From: Streptomyces sp. NBC_00306
GTDB taxonomy: Bacteria; Actinomycetota; Actinomycetes; Streptomycetales; Streptomycetaceae
Assembly (NCBI RefSeq): GCF_036169555.1
Contig: NZ_CP108032.1
Location: 5,208,001 to 5,272,000 of the forward strand
Length of the DNA stretch: 64,000 nt
Direction of reading: 5' to 3'
Below the pieces are notes generated by a model, which searched no databases, was not told the origin of the DNA, and saw only the letters and a program-made list of their open reading frames with translations. Of this stretch, positions 17,852-27,220 are shown piece after piece. The position numbers and the translations under genes were made by a program. Numbering within the stretch: the first letter of the stretch is position 1; the number at the start of each line of letters is the position of its first letter.

Positions 17852-18883
17852 TCACTGCGCCCGGTCGAAGTCCACCTGGCTGTACGCGCGCAGCTTCGAG
17901 AGCCGGTGCGTGGAGTCGATCTGGCGGATCGTGCCCGACTTGGAGCGCATCACCAGGGACTGCGTCGTGGCCGTCTCCGAGCGGTAGCGCACGCCGCGCA
18001 GCAGTTCGCCGTCGGTGATACCGGTGGCGACGAAGAAGACGTTGTCCCCGCTGACCAGGTCGGTGGTGTGCAGCACCCGGTCCAGGTCGTGGCCCGCGTC
18101 GAGCGCCCGCTGCCGCTCGGCGTCGTCCTTCGGCCACAGCTTGCCCTGGATCGTGCCGCCGAGGCACTTGATCGCACAGGCCGAGATGATGCCCTCGGGG
18201 GTGCCGCCGATGCCCATGAGCATGTCGACGCCGGTGCCCTCGCGAACGGCCATCACCGAGCCGGCGACATCGCCGTCCGAGATGAACTTGATCCGGGCGC
18301 CGGTCTCGCGGATCTCCTTGACGATGCCCTCGTGGCGGGGGCGGTCCAGGATGACGACCGTGACGTCCTCGGGCGCGGAGTGCTTCGCCTTGGCGACGCG
18401 GCGGATGTTCACCGAGACGGGCGCGTTGATGTCCACGAAGTCCGCGGCCTCGGGGCCGGTGACCAGCTTGTCCATGTAGAAGACCGCGGACGGATCGAAC
18501 ATGGTGCCGCGGTCGGCGGCGGCGAGTACGGCGATGGCGTTGGGCATGCCCTTGGCGTTGAGCGTGGTGCCGTCGATCGGGTCGACGGCGATGTCGACCT
18601 CGGCACCGGTCCCGTCGCCGACGCGCTCTCCGTTGAAGAGCATGGGGGCTTCGTCCTTCTCGCCCTCACCGATGACGACGATGCCGTTCATCGAGACGGT
18701 GGAGACGAGGGTCCGCATGGCCTTGACGGCCGCTCCGTCGGCGCCGATCTTGTCGCCGCGGCCGACCCACCTGCCCGCGGCCATGGCGGCGGCCTCGGTG
18801 ACCCGGACGAGCTCCAGGGCCAGGTTGCGGTCGGGAGCCTCGGGAGAGACCTCGAGCTGGGACGGCAGACTGTTGTCGGTCAT
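17852..18883 (-). CDS. glpX: Class II fructose-1,6-bisphosphatase
   Basis: A 343-aa gluconeogenic phosphatase that converts fructose 1,6-bisphosphate to fructose 6-phosphate. GlpX-family motifs are clear: the metal site IGEGEKDEAPML, the phosphatase signature DPIDGTT, and IGGTPEGIISACAIKCLGG. It belongs to the lithium-sensitive phosphatase superfamily. The ATG at 18883 gives the usual N-terminal start before NLALELVRVTEAAA. It is probably the main FBPase in this organism, since Streptomyces commonly relies on GlpX. It is divergent from the DUF4245 gene over 115 bases. Confidence 0.96.
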   Translation of the reverse strand: MTDNSLPSQLEVSPEAPDRNLALELVRVTEAAAMAAGRWVGRGDKIGADGAAVKAMRTLVSTVSMNGIVVIGEGEKDEAPMLFNGERVGDGTGAEVDIAVDPIDGTTLNAKGMPNAIAVLAAADRGTMFDPSAVFYMDKLVTGPEAADFVDINAPVSVNIRRVAKAKHSAPEDVTVVILDRPRHEGIVKEIRETGARIKFISDGDVAGSVMAVREGTGVDMLMGIGGTPEGIISACAIKCLGGTIQGKLWPKDDAERQRALDAGHDLDRVLHTTDLVSGDNVFFVATGITDGELLRGVRYRSETATTQSLVMRSKSGTIRQIDSTHRLSKLRAYSQVDFDRAQ

Positions 18884-18998
18884 CGGAGCGCACCTTTCTG
18901 TACGACGACGGCCGGAATAGAGGGTGCTGCGACTCTATCGGTACGTCGACAAAATGAGCAGTGGGGGCCACGTTTGAGCACGCACCCTTGATGCGACC

Positions 18999-19553
18999 AT
19001 GGGGGGCGTGGCAGGTATGCGAGGCAGACAGACGGTGCGCGACATGGTGCTGTCGATGGCGGTGATCGGAGCCGTCGTCGCGGTGATCTATGTGTTCATT
19101 CCGCACGACGACAAAGCGGATCCGGTCAAGGCGGTCGACTACCGGGTCGAATTGCTGACGGCACGGCGAGCGGCACCCTATCCGGTGGCCGCGCCCCAGG
19201 GCCTGCCGAAGGAGTGGAAGCCGACCTCGGTGACGTACGCGCGGACCTCCGCCGACGCCTGGCACCTCGGGTTCCTCGACCCGGACGGCGAGTACGTCGC
19301 GGTGGAGCAGTCGACCGAGCCCGCCCGCAAGTACGTGGCGAAGGTCAGCCAGCGCGCCGAGCGGACCGAGAAGACCCAGCAGGTGAACGGCGTGACCTGG
19401 CAGCGCTGGGAGGGTGCGAAGTACGACGCCCTGGTGCGCGAGGACAAGGGCTCGACGACCGTGGTGACCGGAACGGCGTCCATGGCGCGGCTGGCGGAGA
19501 TGGCCGCGGCACTGGAGGCCGAGAAGGCGCCGGCGCCGTCCGCGACGCCCTGA
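18999..19553 (+). CDS. DUF4245 membrane-anchored protein
   Basis: A 184-aa protein with an N-terminal transmembrane helix (about residues 16-35, DMVLSMAVIGAVVAVIYVF) and an extracytoplasmic DUF4245 domain. The domain has conserved tryptophans in PKEWKPTSVTYAR, DAWHLGF and GVTWQRWEG, and ends in a proline/alanine tail. The function of the family is unknown. Start choice is uncertain: ATG 18999, GTG 19008 and ATG 19017 are all in frame, and a G-rich tract at 19001-19006 would best serve the last of these as a ribosome-binding site. It is conserved next to glpX in actinomycetes as I recall, and is convergent with the nitroreductase gene. Confidence 0.8.
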   Translation: MGGVAGMRGRQTVRDMVLSMAVIGAVVAVIYVFIPHDDKADPVKAVDYRVELLTARRAAPYPVAAPQGLPKEWKPTSVTYARTSADAWHLGFLDPDGEYVAVEQSTEPARKYVAKVSQRAERTEKTQQVNGVTWQRWEGAKYDALVREDKGSTTVVTGTASMARLAEMAAALEAEKAPAPSATP

Positions 19554-19635
19554 GGCGGAAGCTGCCGCGCGGGACCCCCGGTTTCCCGCGGCACGGCCTC
19601 TGACGGTGGACCCGTCCTGAGGGGGAGACAGACAT

Positions 19636-19677
19636 GCCGAAGGCCGCCGCACCCTCGAGGGTGCGGCGGCCTTCGGC
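19636..19677. terminator. 42-bp perfect palindrome, bidirectional terminator
   Basis: Arms of 20 bp (19636-19655 and 19658-19677) are complementary without mismatch, and even the centre CCTCGAGG is self-complementary. It lies between the convergent DUF4245 and nitroreductase genes. The tip will open as a small loop in RNA. Confidence 0.85.
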
Positions 19678-19691
19678 TGTGCCCTGTGCGG

Positions 19692-20282
19692 TCAGACGGT
19701 CGTCACGACGTCCTCGTACGCCAGCCGCGGCGAGCGCGGGAAGCTCGCGTTCTCGCCGGGCTTGCCGATGTTCACGACCATCAGCGGCGTGTGGTCGCCG
19801 TCCAGGAACTCCTTCTGGACGCCCGCCGGGTCGAAGCCCGTCATGGGGCCGGCGGCCAGACCGGCGGCGCGGACGCCGACGATGAAGTACGCGGCCTGGA
19901 GGGCGGCGTTGAGACCGGCTGCCTGCTCACGGACCGGGCGCTCGGAGAAGAAGGCGTCCTTGGCCTGCGGGAAGTGCGGGAACAGGGTCGGCAGCTCCTC
20001 GTGGAACTCGTTGTCCGCGGCGAGGATCGCGACGAGCGGGGCGGTGGCGGTCTTCGGCCGGTTGCCCTCGGACATGTGGTCCACCAGGCGCTCGCGGGCC
20101 TCTTCGGAGCGGACCAGGACGACACGCAGCGGGCTCTGGTTGAAGGCCGTGGGGCCGAACTTGACCAGGTCGTAGATCGCCTGGATCTGCTCCTCGGTCA
20201 CCGGCTCGTCGGTGAACGTGTTGGCCGTGCGGGCCTCACGGAACAGCAGATCCTGGGCGGCGGAGTCGAGAACGAGAGTCAT
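19692..20282 (-). CDS. Nitroreductase-family protein (malonic semialdehyde reductase-like)
   Basis: A 196-aa FMN-dependent oxidoreductase. The pattern LVLDSAAQDLLFREARTANT, FGPTAFNQSPLRVVLVRS, LNAALQAAYFIVGVRAAGLAAGPMTGFD and VVNIGKPGE is typical of the RutE/HadB subgroup of nitroreductases, which reduce malonic semialdehyde or related small substrates. The ATG at 20282 fits the family start, with GGAAGG about 10 bases upstream. It is monocistronic, bounded by a palindromic terminator downstream. A short AT-rich dyad upstream suggests control by a MarR-type repressor. The physiological substrate is uncertain. Confidence 0.88.
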   Translation of the reverse strand: MTLVLDSAAQDLLFREARTANTFTDEPVTEEQIQAIYDLVKFGPTAFNQSPLRVVLVRSEEARERLVDHMSEGNRPKTATAPLVAILAADNEFHEELPTLFPHFPQAKDAFFSERPVREQAAGLNAALQAAYFIVGVRAAGLAAGPMTGFDPAGVQKEFLDGDHTPLMVVNIGKPGENASFPRSPRLAYEDVVTTV

Positions 20283-20343
20283 GCTGGTCGAACCTTCCGG
20301 TGGTGCAGGGTGTGCTCGGTACGCGGGGGTCAACCCTGCCCCG

Positions 20344-20360
20344 GTTGATTAAATTTCAAC
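20344..20360. promoter_or_regulatory. AT-rich dyad, possible MarR-type operator
   Basis: GTTGA-N7-TCAAC with an all-A/T centre (TTAAATT), 61 bases upstream of the nitroreductase start. It stands out in a GC-rich genome. MarR-family regulators commonly bind TTGA...TCAA dyads upstream of reductases; no such regulator gene is adjacent. Confidence 0.45.
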
Positions 20361-20408
20361 TACATGGCGATCGTGATCCGACTCACACTCCGCACGCCGC
20401 TGACCTGC

Positions 20409-20648
20409 TCAGTCGTCGGATTCGGCGGTGCCGTCCCCGTCCTCGCCTCCGGACAGAGCCGCGTCCAGACGGGCGCGGGCGCCCTCCAGCCAGTGGCGGC
20501 AGACCTTGGCCAGCTCCTCGCCGCGCTCCCACAGCGCCAGCGACTCCTCGAGCGTCGTACCGCCGGCCTCCAGGCGGCGCACGACCTCGATCAGCTCGTC
20601 CCGCGCCTGCTCGTAGCCGAGCGTGCTCTCTTCCGTCTTGGCTGCCAT
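20409..20648 (-). CDS. xseB: Exodeoxyribonuclease VII small subunit
   Basis: A 79-aa subunit that oligomerises on XseA. The family signature is clear: LGYEQARDELIEVVRRLEAG, TTLEESLALWERGEELAKVCRHWLEGARARLDAAL. The acidic C-terminus is typical. The ATG at 20648 lies 29 bases after the xseA stop, so xseA and xseB form an operon. Together they degrade single-stranded DNA during mismatch and damage repair. Confidence 0.94.
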   Translation of the reverse strand: MAAKTEESTLGYEQARDELIEVVRRLEAGGTTLEESLALWERGEELAKVCRHWLEGARARLDAALSGGEDGDGTAESDD

Positions 20649-20677
20649 GCCGCCCACCCTATTCGCCCCGTTCGTAC

Positions 20678-21886
20678 TCACTCGGACACCCGTACCGCGA
20701 ACTCGCCCTCGAAGACCCGCGCCCGCAGTTCCTCGCCCGCCGCCACATCGTCCGGCGAGCTGACGACCGCCCCGTCCGTGCGCTGGAGCACCGCGTACCC
20801 GCGCTCCATGGTCGCCGCCGGCGACAGCGACAGCACCCGCGCGCGGGTGTGCGACAGCTCGGACTCCGCGCGGTCCAGCAGATGCCCGAGCACCCGCCGG
20901 CTGCGGGCGACCAGCGCGTCCACCTCGGCTTCGCGTTCCTCCACCATCCGCTGCGGATGCTCCATCACCGGACGGGCCAGCGCGTGCGCCAGACCCCGTT
21001 CCTCGCGGTCGAGCACGGCCTGCACCGTCCGCAGCGCGCGGTCCCGCAGATGCCGCACCCGCTCCAGCTCCTCGCCGACGTCCGGTACGACCTTCTTCGC
21101 CGCGTCCGTCGGCGTGGACGCCCGCAGGTCCGCCACCAGGTCCAGCAGCGGCGAGTCCGGCTCGTGGCCGATCGCCGACACCACCGGCGTACGGCACTCG
21201 GAGACGGCGCGCACCAGCTGCTCGTCCGAGAACGGCAGCAGGTCCTCCACGCTGCCGCCGCCGCGCGCCACGATGATCACGTCCACGTCCGGGAGGCCGT
21301 CCAGCTCCTTGACCGCCTGGACCACCTGGGAGACCGCGTGCACGCCCTGCACGGCCACATTGCGCACCTCGAAGCGGACCGCCGGCCAGCGACGGCGGGC
21401 GTTCTCCAGGACGTCGCGCTCCGCCGCGGACGCCCGGCCGACCACCAGGCCCACCCGGTGCGGCAGAAACGGCAGCGGCCGCTTGCGCTCCAGAGCGAAC
21501 AGCCCCTCGGCGCCCAGCGTCCGCTTCAGCTGCTCCAGCCGCGCCAGCAGCTCGCCGATGCCCACCGGCCGTATCTCCACGGCACGCAGCGACAGCTGCC
21601 CGCGCGGTGCGTACCACTCGGGCTTGGCGTGGACCACGACCCGGGCGCCCTCCGCCACGACGTCCGCGACGGCGTCGAAGACCTGCCGGAAGCAGGTCAC
21701 GCTCACCGAGATGTCGTACGAGGGATCACGCAGGGTCAGAAAGACGACCCCCGCGCCCGGCCGCCGCGACAGCTGGGTGATCTGCCCCTCCACCCAGACC
21801 GCGCCGAGCCGGTCGATCCACCCGCCGATCAGCCGGGACACCTCACCGACCGGCAGGGGCGCGTCCGCTGACGTGTTGAGAGCCAT
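20678..21886 (-). CDS. xseA: Exodeoxyribonuclease VII large subunit
   Basis: A 402-aa catalytic subunit that cleaves single-stranded DNA from both ends. The N-terminal OB-fold (residues 10-110; WVEGQITQLSRRPGAGVVFLTLRD) precedes the catalytic domain with VGLVVGRASAAERDVL, DVIIVARGGGSVEDLLPFSDE and VSAIGHEPDSPLLDLVADLRASTPTDAA, all family hallmarks. A coiled-coil segment and the C-terminal MERGYAVLQ motif follow. The ATG at 21886 was chosen over one at 21919 because it gives the usual short N-terminus. It is upstream of xseB in the same operon. Confidence 0.95.
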   Translation of the reverse strand: MALNTSADAPLPVGEVSRLIGGWIDRLGAVWVEGQITQLSRRPGAGVVFLTLRDPSYDISVSVTCFRQVFDAVADVVAEGARVVVHAKPEWYAPRGQLSLRAVEIRPVGIGELLARLEQLKRTLGAEGLFALERKRPLPFLPHRVGLVVGRASAAERDVLENARRRWPAVRFEVRNVAVQGVHAVSQVVQAVKELDGLPDVDVIIVARGGGSVEDLLPFSDEQLVRAVSECRTPVVSAIGHEPDSPLLDLVADLRASTPTDAAKKVVPDVGEELERVRHLRDRALRTVQAVLDREERGLAHALARPVMEHPQRMVEEREAEVDALVARSRRVLGHLLDRAESELSHTRARVLSLSPAATMERGYAVLQRTDGAVVSSPDDVAAGEELRARVFEGEFAVRVSE

Positions 21887-21925
21887 ACGGGCGAGCGTAT
21901 CGGCCGCGTACGACAACACCTCCCG

Positions 21926-23410
21926 TCATGGCCGACGGCGGGACTCCACGCCGGGCAAGGGCGTGCGCGGGCGCCTCCACTGGACCGCCAGCACCACCAG
22001 CCCCACCCCCAGCCAGACGGCGCCCACCAGTTGCGCCGAGCCGGCCGCCTCGGCGATCACCAGCAGCAGCACGGCGGTGCCGACCACCGGCACCACCACA
22101 TGCCGCAGCCAGTCCGGGCGGCCCTCCGCCCGGCGCACCACGAACCAGCCGACGACACTCGCGTGCAGCAGCACGAACGCCGTGAGCGCCCCGATGTCGA
22201 CCACCGACACCAGCTGGTCCAGGCCGTTGTCGAGCCGTGCCGCCCACACCGCCGCGGCCATCGTCACCGCGGCCGCCAGCAGCAGGGCGACCCGCGGCAC
22301 GCCCGCGTCGGTGCGCGACAGGATGTGCGGCAGCCGCCGGTCCCGGCCCATCGCGAACAGCAGCCGGCCGGCCGCCGCCTGCGCGGCCAGTGCCGCGAAC
22401 GCCGCGCCGATCGCCTTGCTCAGCGCCACCAGATCGTGCAGCCAGGTACCCACCGAGGCGTCCACCGCGTCGTAGAACGCCGAGCCCTGCGCCGCCGGAT
22501 CGGCGGCCAGTTCGGCCGACGACACCGGTTCCAGCAGTGCGGCGAGATAGGTCTGCGCCACGAACAGGAAACCCGCGAGGCCCAGGCAGATCAGCACCGC
22601 CCTGGCCACCTTCCGCGATCCGCCGGTGACCTCCTCCGCGAACGAGGCGATCGCGTCGAACCCCAGATACGACAGCACCGCGACCGAGACCGCGCTGAGC
22701 ACCGCCGTCATCGAGAAGCCCGCGTCCCCGGTGAACGGCGACAGCCAGCCGCGCTGCGCTCCGTCCCGGGCGAGCACCACCACCGCGGACACCGCGAAGA
22801 CCAGCAGGACGACGATCTCCATCGCCAGCACCGCGAAGCCCACCCGGGCCGCCGCCCGTACACCCCACAGATTGAGGAGCGTGGTCACCACGACCGCGAT
22901 CCCCGTCCACACCCACCGGTCCACCTCGGGGATCAGCGCCTCCAGCGCGATCCCCGAGAAGAGATAGGCGACCGCCGGGATCAGCAGATAGTCGAGCATC
23001 GCCATCCACCCGGCGACGAAGCCCGGCCCCTCGCCGAGCCCCTTGCGGGCGTAGGTGAAGACCGAACCGGCCTGCGGGGCGACCCGCACCATCTGCGCGT
23101 AACTCGATGCGGTGAACGCCATGGCGATCGTGGCCACGACATAGACGAGCGCCACCGCGCCGTCCGACTTCGCGTCCAGGGTGCCGAAGATCCCGACGGG
23201 TGCCATGGGCGCGATGAACAGCAGCCCGTAGACCATGAGGTCACGGAATCCGAGACTGCGCCGCAGACCTGAGCCCGCGTCGCCCTTGCCGTGCCCGCCG
23301 TCCCTGCCGTCCGGACCGCTGTCCCCGTCGTCCGGACCGCTGTTCCCGCCGCCCGGCCGGGACCTGTCCGCCGCGGCCATCCCGCCCTCCGTCCGTCGCG
23401 TACCGTTCAT
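21926..23410 (-). CDS. APC-family amino-acid permease
   Basis: A 494-aa membrane transporter of the amino acid-polyamine-organocation family. After a glycine/aspartate-rich disordered N-terminus (about 50 residues) there are roughly 12 hydrophobic helices. Family signatures include LGFRDLMVYGLLFIAPMAP at helix 1, SYAQMVRVAPQAGSVFTYARKGLG and LGFDAIASFAEEVTGGSRKVARA. The pattern resembles putrescine/ethanolamine-type APC permeases, but the substrate cannot be assigned. The ATG at 23410 is preceded by GGGGGAA. It is divergent from ispH with 58 bases between starts, and it runs toward xseA with a 39-base gap. Confidence 0.9.
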   Translation of the reverse strand: MNGTRRTEGGMAAADRSRPGGGNSGPDDGDSGPDGRDGGHGKGDAGSGLRRSLGFRDLMVYGLLFIAPMAPVGIFGTLDAKSDGAVALVYVVATIAMAFTASSYAQMVRVAPQAGSVFTYARKGLGEGPGFVAGWMAMLDYLLIPAVAYLFSGIALEALIPEVDRWVWTGIAVVVTTLLNLWGVRAAARVGFAVLAMEIVVLLVFAVSAVVVLARDGAQRGWLSPFTGDAGFSMTAVLSAVSVAVLSYLGFDAIASFAEEVTGGSRKVARAVLICLGLAGFLFVAQTYLAALLEPVSSAELAADPAAQGSAFYDAVDASVGTWLHDLVALSKAIGAAFAALAAQAAAGRLLFAMGRDRRLPHILSRTDAGVPRVALLLAAAVTMAAAVWAARLDNGLDQLVSVVDIGALTAFVLLHASVVGWFVVRRAEGRPDWLRHVVVPVVGTAVLLLVIAEAAGSAQLVGAVWLGVGLVVLAVQWRRPRTPLPGVESRRRP

Positions 23411-23468
23411 CAGTCTTCCCCCGGGCGGTGATCTCCCGCCTCTTCTGGGCGGCCTTACGATGGGGGGC

Positions 23469-24464
23469 ATGACTGCTACGCCTCCTGCCCGCCGCGTCCT
23501 CCTCGCCGCTCCTCGTGGCTACTGCGCGGGCGTGGACCGCGCCGTGATCGCTGTTGAGAAGGCCCTTGAGCAGTACGGCTCGCCGATCTACGTCCGCCAC
23601 GAGATCGTCCACAACAAGTACGTCGTGCAGACCCTCGAGAAGAAGGGCGCGATCTTCGTCGAGGAGACGGCCGAGGTCCCCGAGGGATCGATCGTCATGT
23701 TCTCCGCGCACGGCGTCGCCCCGGTCGTCCACGACGAGGCGGCGGAACGCAAGCTCGCCACCATCGACGCGACCTGCCCGCTGGTCACCAAGGTCCACAA
23801 GGAAGCGGTCCGCTTCGCGAACGACGACTACGACATCCTGCTCATCGGCCACGACGGCCATGAGGAGGTCATCGGCACCTCCGGCGAGGCCCCCGACCAC
23901 ATCACCCTGGTCGACGGCCCGGACGATGTCGCGAACGTCGAGGTGCGCGACGAGTCCAAGGTCGTCTGGCTCTCCCAGACCACGCTGTCCGTCGACGAGA
24001 CGATGGAGACGGTGGACAAGCTGAAGGAGAAGTTCCCGCAGCTGATCTCCCCGCCCAGCGACGACATCTGCTACGCGACGCAGAACCGTCAGATCGCGGT
24101 CAAGCAGATGGGCGCCGAGGCCGACCTGGTCATCGTGGTCGGCTCGAAGAACTCCTCGAACTCCGTCCGGCTCGTCGAGGTGGCCCTCGGCGCCGGCGCA
24201 CGGGACGCCCACCTGGTCGACTTCGCCGACGAGATCGACGAGGCCTGGCTGGAGGGCGTCGCCACCGTCGGCGTCACCTCGGGCGCGTCCGTGCCCGACG
24301 TGCTGGTCGAGGGCGTGCTGGAGTGGCTGTCGCAGCGCGGCTTCGAGGACGTCGAGATCGTGAAGGCGGCCGAGGAGTCCATCACCTTCTCGCTGCCCAA
24401 GGAACTGCGGCGCGATCTGCGCGCGGAGGCCGCGAAGCTGGCGGGTCGGGCGTCCGGGGAGTAA
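23469..24464 (+). CDS. ispH: 4-hydroxy-3-methylbut-2-enyl diphosphate reductase
   Basis: A 331-aa [4Fe-4S] enzyme that makes IPP and DMAPP, the last step of the MEP isoprenoid pathway. The cluster ligands Cys19 (APRGYCAGV), Cys103 (ATCPLVTKVH) and Cys201 (DDICYATQNRQ) are present, together with histidines in VRHEIVHNKYVV and SAHGVAP. The start is taken at the ATG at 23469, which matches the usual MT-x-TP-ARRVLLAAP N-terminus. An in-frame ATG at 23460 is also possible, since the G-run at 23461-23467 is too close to 23469 to be a normal ribosome-binding site. Much longer in-frame extensions overlap the divergent permease gene and are not supported. Confidence 0.96.
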   Translation: MTATPPARRVLLAAPRGYCAGVDRAVIAVEKALEQYGSPIYVRHEIVHNKYVVQTLEKKGAIFVEETAEVPEGSIVMFSAHGVAPVVHDEAAERKLATIDATCPLVTKVHKEAVRFANDDYDILLIGHDGHEEVIGTSGEAPDHITLVDGPDDVANVEVRDESKVVWLSQTTLSVDETMETVDKLKEKFPQLISPPSDDICYATQNRQIAVKQMGAEADLVIVVGSKNSSNSVRLVEVALGAGARDAHLVDFADEIDEAWLEGVATVGVTSGASVPDVLVEGVLEWLSQRGFEDVEIVKAAEESITFSLPKELRRDLRAEAAKLAGRASGE

Positions 24465-24481
24465 CCGACGGGCCCTGCCCG

Positions 24482-24487
24482 TAACGT
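24482..24487 (+). promoter_or_regulatory. -10 element for a likely leaderless ppgK mRNA
   Basis: TAACGT ends 7 bases before the ATG at 24495, and no Shine-Dalgarno sequence is visible. Confidence 0.4.
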
Positions 24488-24494
24488 TGTGTCC

Positions 24495-25235
24495 ATGAAC
24501 GTGTTCGGAGTGGACATCGGCGGATCGGGCATCAAGGGCGCTCCCGTGGATCTGGAGCGCGGTGACCTGGCGCAGGAACGACATAAGGTGCTGACCCCGC
24601 ATCCGGCGACGCCGGATGCGGTGGCGGACGGCGTCGCCGAAGTGGTGCGTCATTTCGACTGGTCGGGCCCGGTGGGCGTGACCTTCCCCGGCGTGGTGAC
24701 GAGTGGCGTCACCCGCACCGCGGCCAACGTGGACAAGGGCTGGATCGACGTGGACGCGGCCGGACTGCTCAATGAGCGTCTCGGCGGTGTCGGCGTGACC
24801 CTGCTGAACGACGCGGACGCGGCGGGCGTGGCGGAGATGACCTTCGGCGCGGGCCGGGGCCGCAAGGGCGTCGTCATGCTGCTGACCTTCGGTACCGGCA
24901 TCGGCAGCGCACTCTTCGTCGACGGCCGGCTCGTGCCCAACACCGAGCTCGGCCATCTGGAGCTGCACGGTCACGAGGCGGAGAAGCGCGCGTCGACGAA
25001 GGTCAAGGACGACGAGGACCTGAGCTGGCCCCACTGGGCGCACCGGGTCCAGAAGTACCTGGCCCATGTGGAGATGCTGTTCTCGCCCGAGCTGTTCATC
25101 ATCGGCGGCGGCGTCAGCCGCAAGGCCGACAAGTTCGTGCCGCTGATCGAGGGGATCAGGGCGGAGATCGTTCCGGCGGAGCTGCAGAACAACGCGGGCA
25201 TCGTGGGCGCGGCGATGGCGTCGGCGAGCAAGTGA
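24495..25235 (+). CDS. ppgK: Polyphosphate glucokinase (ROK family)
   Basis: A 246-aa kinase that phosphorylates glucose with polyphosphate, and usually also ATP. The N-terminal phosphate-binding loop FGVDIGGSGIKGAPVD, the catalytic aspartate in LLNDADAAG, the second phosphate motif LLTFGTGIGSALFVDG and NTELGHLELHG are characteristic. The DEDLSWPHWAHRVQKYL stretch is typical of PpgK rather than of ordinary ROK glucokinases. The ATG at 24495 lies 30 bases after the ispH stop but has its own -10-like sequence, so it is probably leaderless. It feeds glucose 6-phosphate into glycolysis. Confidence 0.94.
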   Translation: MNVFGVDIGGSGIKGAPVDLERGDLAQERHKVLTPHPATPDAVADGVAEVVRHFDWSGPVGVTFPGVVTSGVTRTAANVDKGWIDVDAAGLLNERLGGVGVTLLNDADAAGVAEMTFGAGRGRKGVVMLLTFGTGIGSALFVDGRLVPNTELGHLELHGHEAEKRASTKVKDDEDLSWPHWAHRVQKYLAHVEMLFSPELFIIGGGVSRKADKFVPLIEGIRAEIVPAELQNNAGIVGAAMASASK

Positions 25236-25260
25236 CGCCGCGCCTGTCCTGCTGAGAGCG

Positions 25261-25287
25261 GCTCTAGCGGCTCTAGCGGCTCTAGCG
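25261..25287. repeat. 9-bp tandem repeat, three copies
   Basis: Three exact head-to-tail copies of GCTCTAGCG lie between the ppgK and DUF6542 stop codons. Each unit contains CTA, the reverse complement of TAG, in the same phase. The DUF6542 stop codon is the one inside the third copy, with two further in-frame stops behind it. Confidence 0.9.
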
Positions 25288-25854
25288 GCGGGGCGGGGGT
25301 GCGGGCCTGGTGCGGCGCTTGCGTCGTGACATCGCCCGCACCTTGCGTACGCAGGTGATCAGCCCGGCGACGAGCGTTCCGCCGTACAGCCAGCCTGCGT
25401 GCACCGCGAGCGAGGTGACGACCGCCATGATCTGGCCGCCGACCCCGCCCTCACCGCCCGAGATCGGCACGATCCCGGTGGCGAAGGCGATGGGCACACT
25501 GATCGGGGCGGTGACCAGGTCCGCCTCGCGCACCCAGAGCGCGGTCAGCGCACACACGGGCAGGAACAGCACCCCGTACACCACGGCGGAACCGTCGAAC
25601 AGCAGCCAGACCAGTGAGCCGAGCACCAGCATGGTGGCGGACGCGAAGAGCCCGCCACCGATACCCGTCAGCCGGGGGTTGGGCAGTCTGCGCAGGGCGA
25701 GGACCACGGGAGGCACGTTCCGTGCCGGCCGCGTCGGCCGTACCCCGTACACGGCGGGGCCGTCCGCGACCTGCGGGGAGAGGGGCCCGGGAGGCGAAAG
25801 GGGTGCCTGCGGGCGCTGCCGGGGCCGGGGGTTGCTCGTCCTGTGCTGCTCCAC
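25282..25854 (-). CDS. DUF6542-type membrane protein
   Basis: A 190-aa protein with a proline/arginine-rich N-terminal half (PRPRQRPQAPLSPPGPL) and about four hydrophobic helices from residue 65 on: LTGIGGGLFASATMLVLGSL, VYGVLFLPVCALTALWV, ITAPISVPIAFATGIV-like and ITSLAVHAGWLYGGTL-like segments. A basic tail, RKVRAMSRRKRRTRP, ends the chain. This arrangement is common beside ppgK and ychF in Streptomyces and is annotated as DUF6542; its role is unknown. The GTG at 25854 is preceded at 6 bases by TACGTT and has no Shine-Dalgarno sequence, suggesting a leaderless transcript. An upstream start at 25992 is possible in frame but overlaps the divergent promoter region of ychF. Confidence 0.75.
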   Translation of the reverse strand: MEQHRTSNPRPRQRPQAPLSPPGPLSPQVADGPAVYGVRPTRPARNVPPVVLALRRLPNPRLTGIGGGLFASATMLVLGSLVWLLFDGSAVVYGVLFLPVCALTALWVREADLVTAPISVPIAFATGIVPISGGEGGVGGQIMAVVTSLAVHAGWLYGGTLVAGLITCVRKVRAMSRRKRRTRPAPPPRR

Positions 25855-25860
25855 CCGACC

Positions 25861-25866
25861 AACGTA
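25861..25866 (-). promoter_or_regulatory. -10 element for a likely leaderless DUF6542 mRNA
   Basis: TACGTT on the minus strand, 6 bases from the GTG at 25854; no Shine-Dalgarno sequence. Confidence 0.4.
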
Positions 25867-26038
25867 GGTTGCGAGTGGGGAGGAATCAGGCACAGGACAC
25901 GCCCTTTGGGTGACCTTGGCGAAGAGTTCGACTCCCGGCACCCGTCGCTGTGCGGCCGGGGCCGCCCGTAAACTGGGGGATCGGCCCACCATCGGGCCGG
26001 GCGCCCATCGCCAGTCCTCACTTCAGGAAGTCGCCAAC

Positions 26039-27127
<1,089 letters not shown>

Positions 27128-27171
27128 CGGGCGCCTTGTCGCCAGGCTGACACGCCAACAGGCAGGTCGGA

Positions 27172-27201
27172 AGGGGTCGACCCCTCCGGGGGTCGGCCCC
27201 T
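27172..27201. terminator. Hairpin between ychF and Uma2 gene
   Basis: 13-bp stem with one mismatch (27172-27184 with 27189-27201) and a 4-base loop, between convergent stop codons at 27127 and 27221. Confidence 0.7.
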
Positions 27202-27220
27202 CCCCACTGACCAGGACGCG

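Noticed and set aside
23235..23468. In-frame N-terminal extension of ispH
   Set aside because: It overlaps the divergent permease gene, encodes Pro/Ser-rich sequence and is absent from the known family N-terminus.
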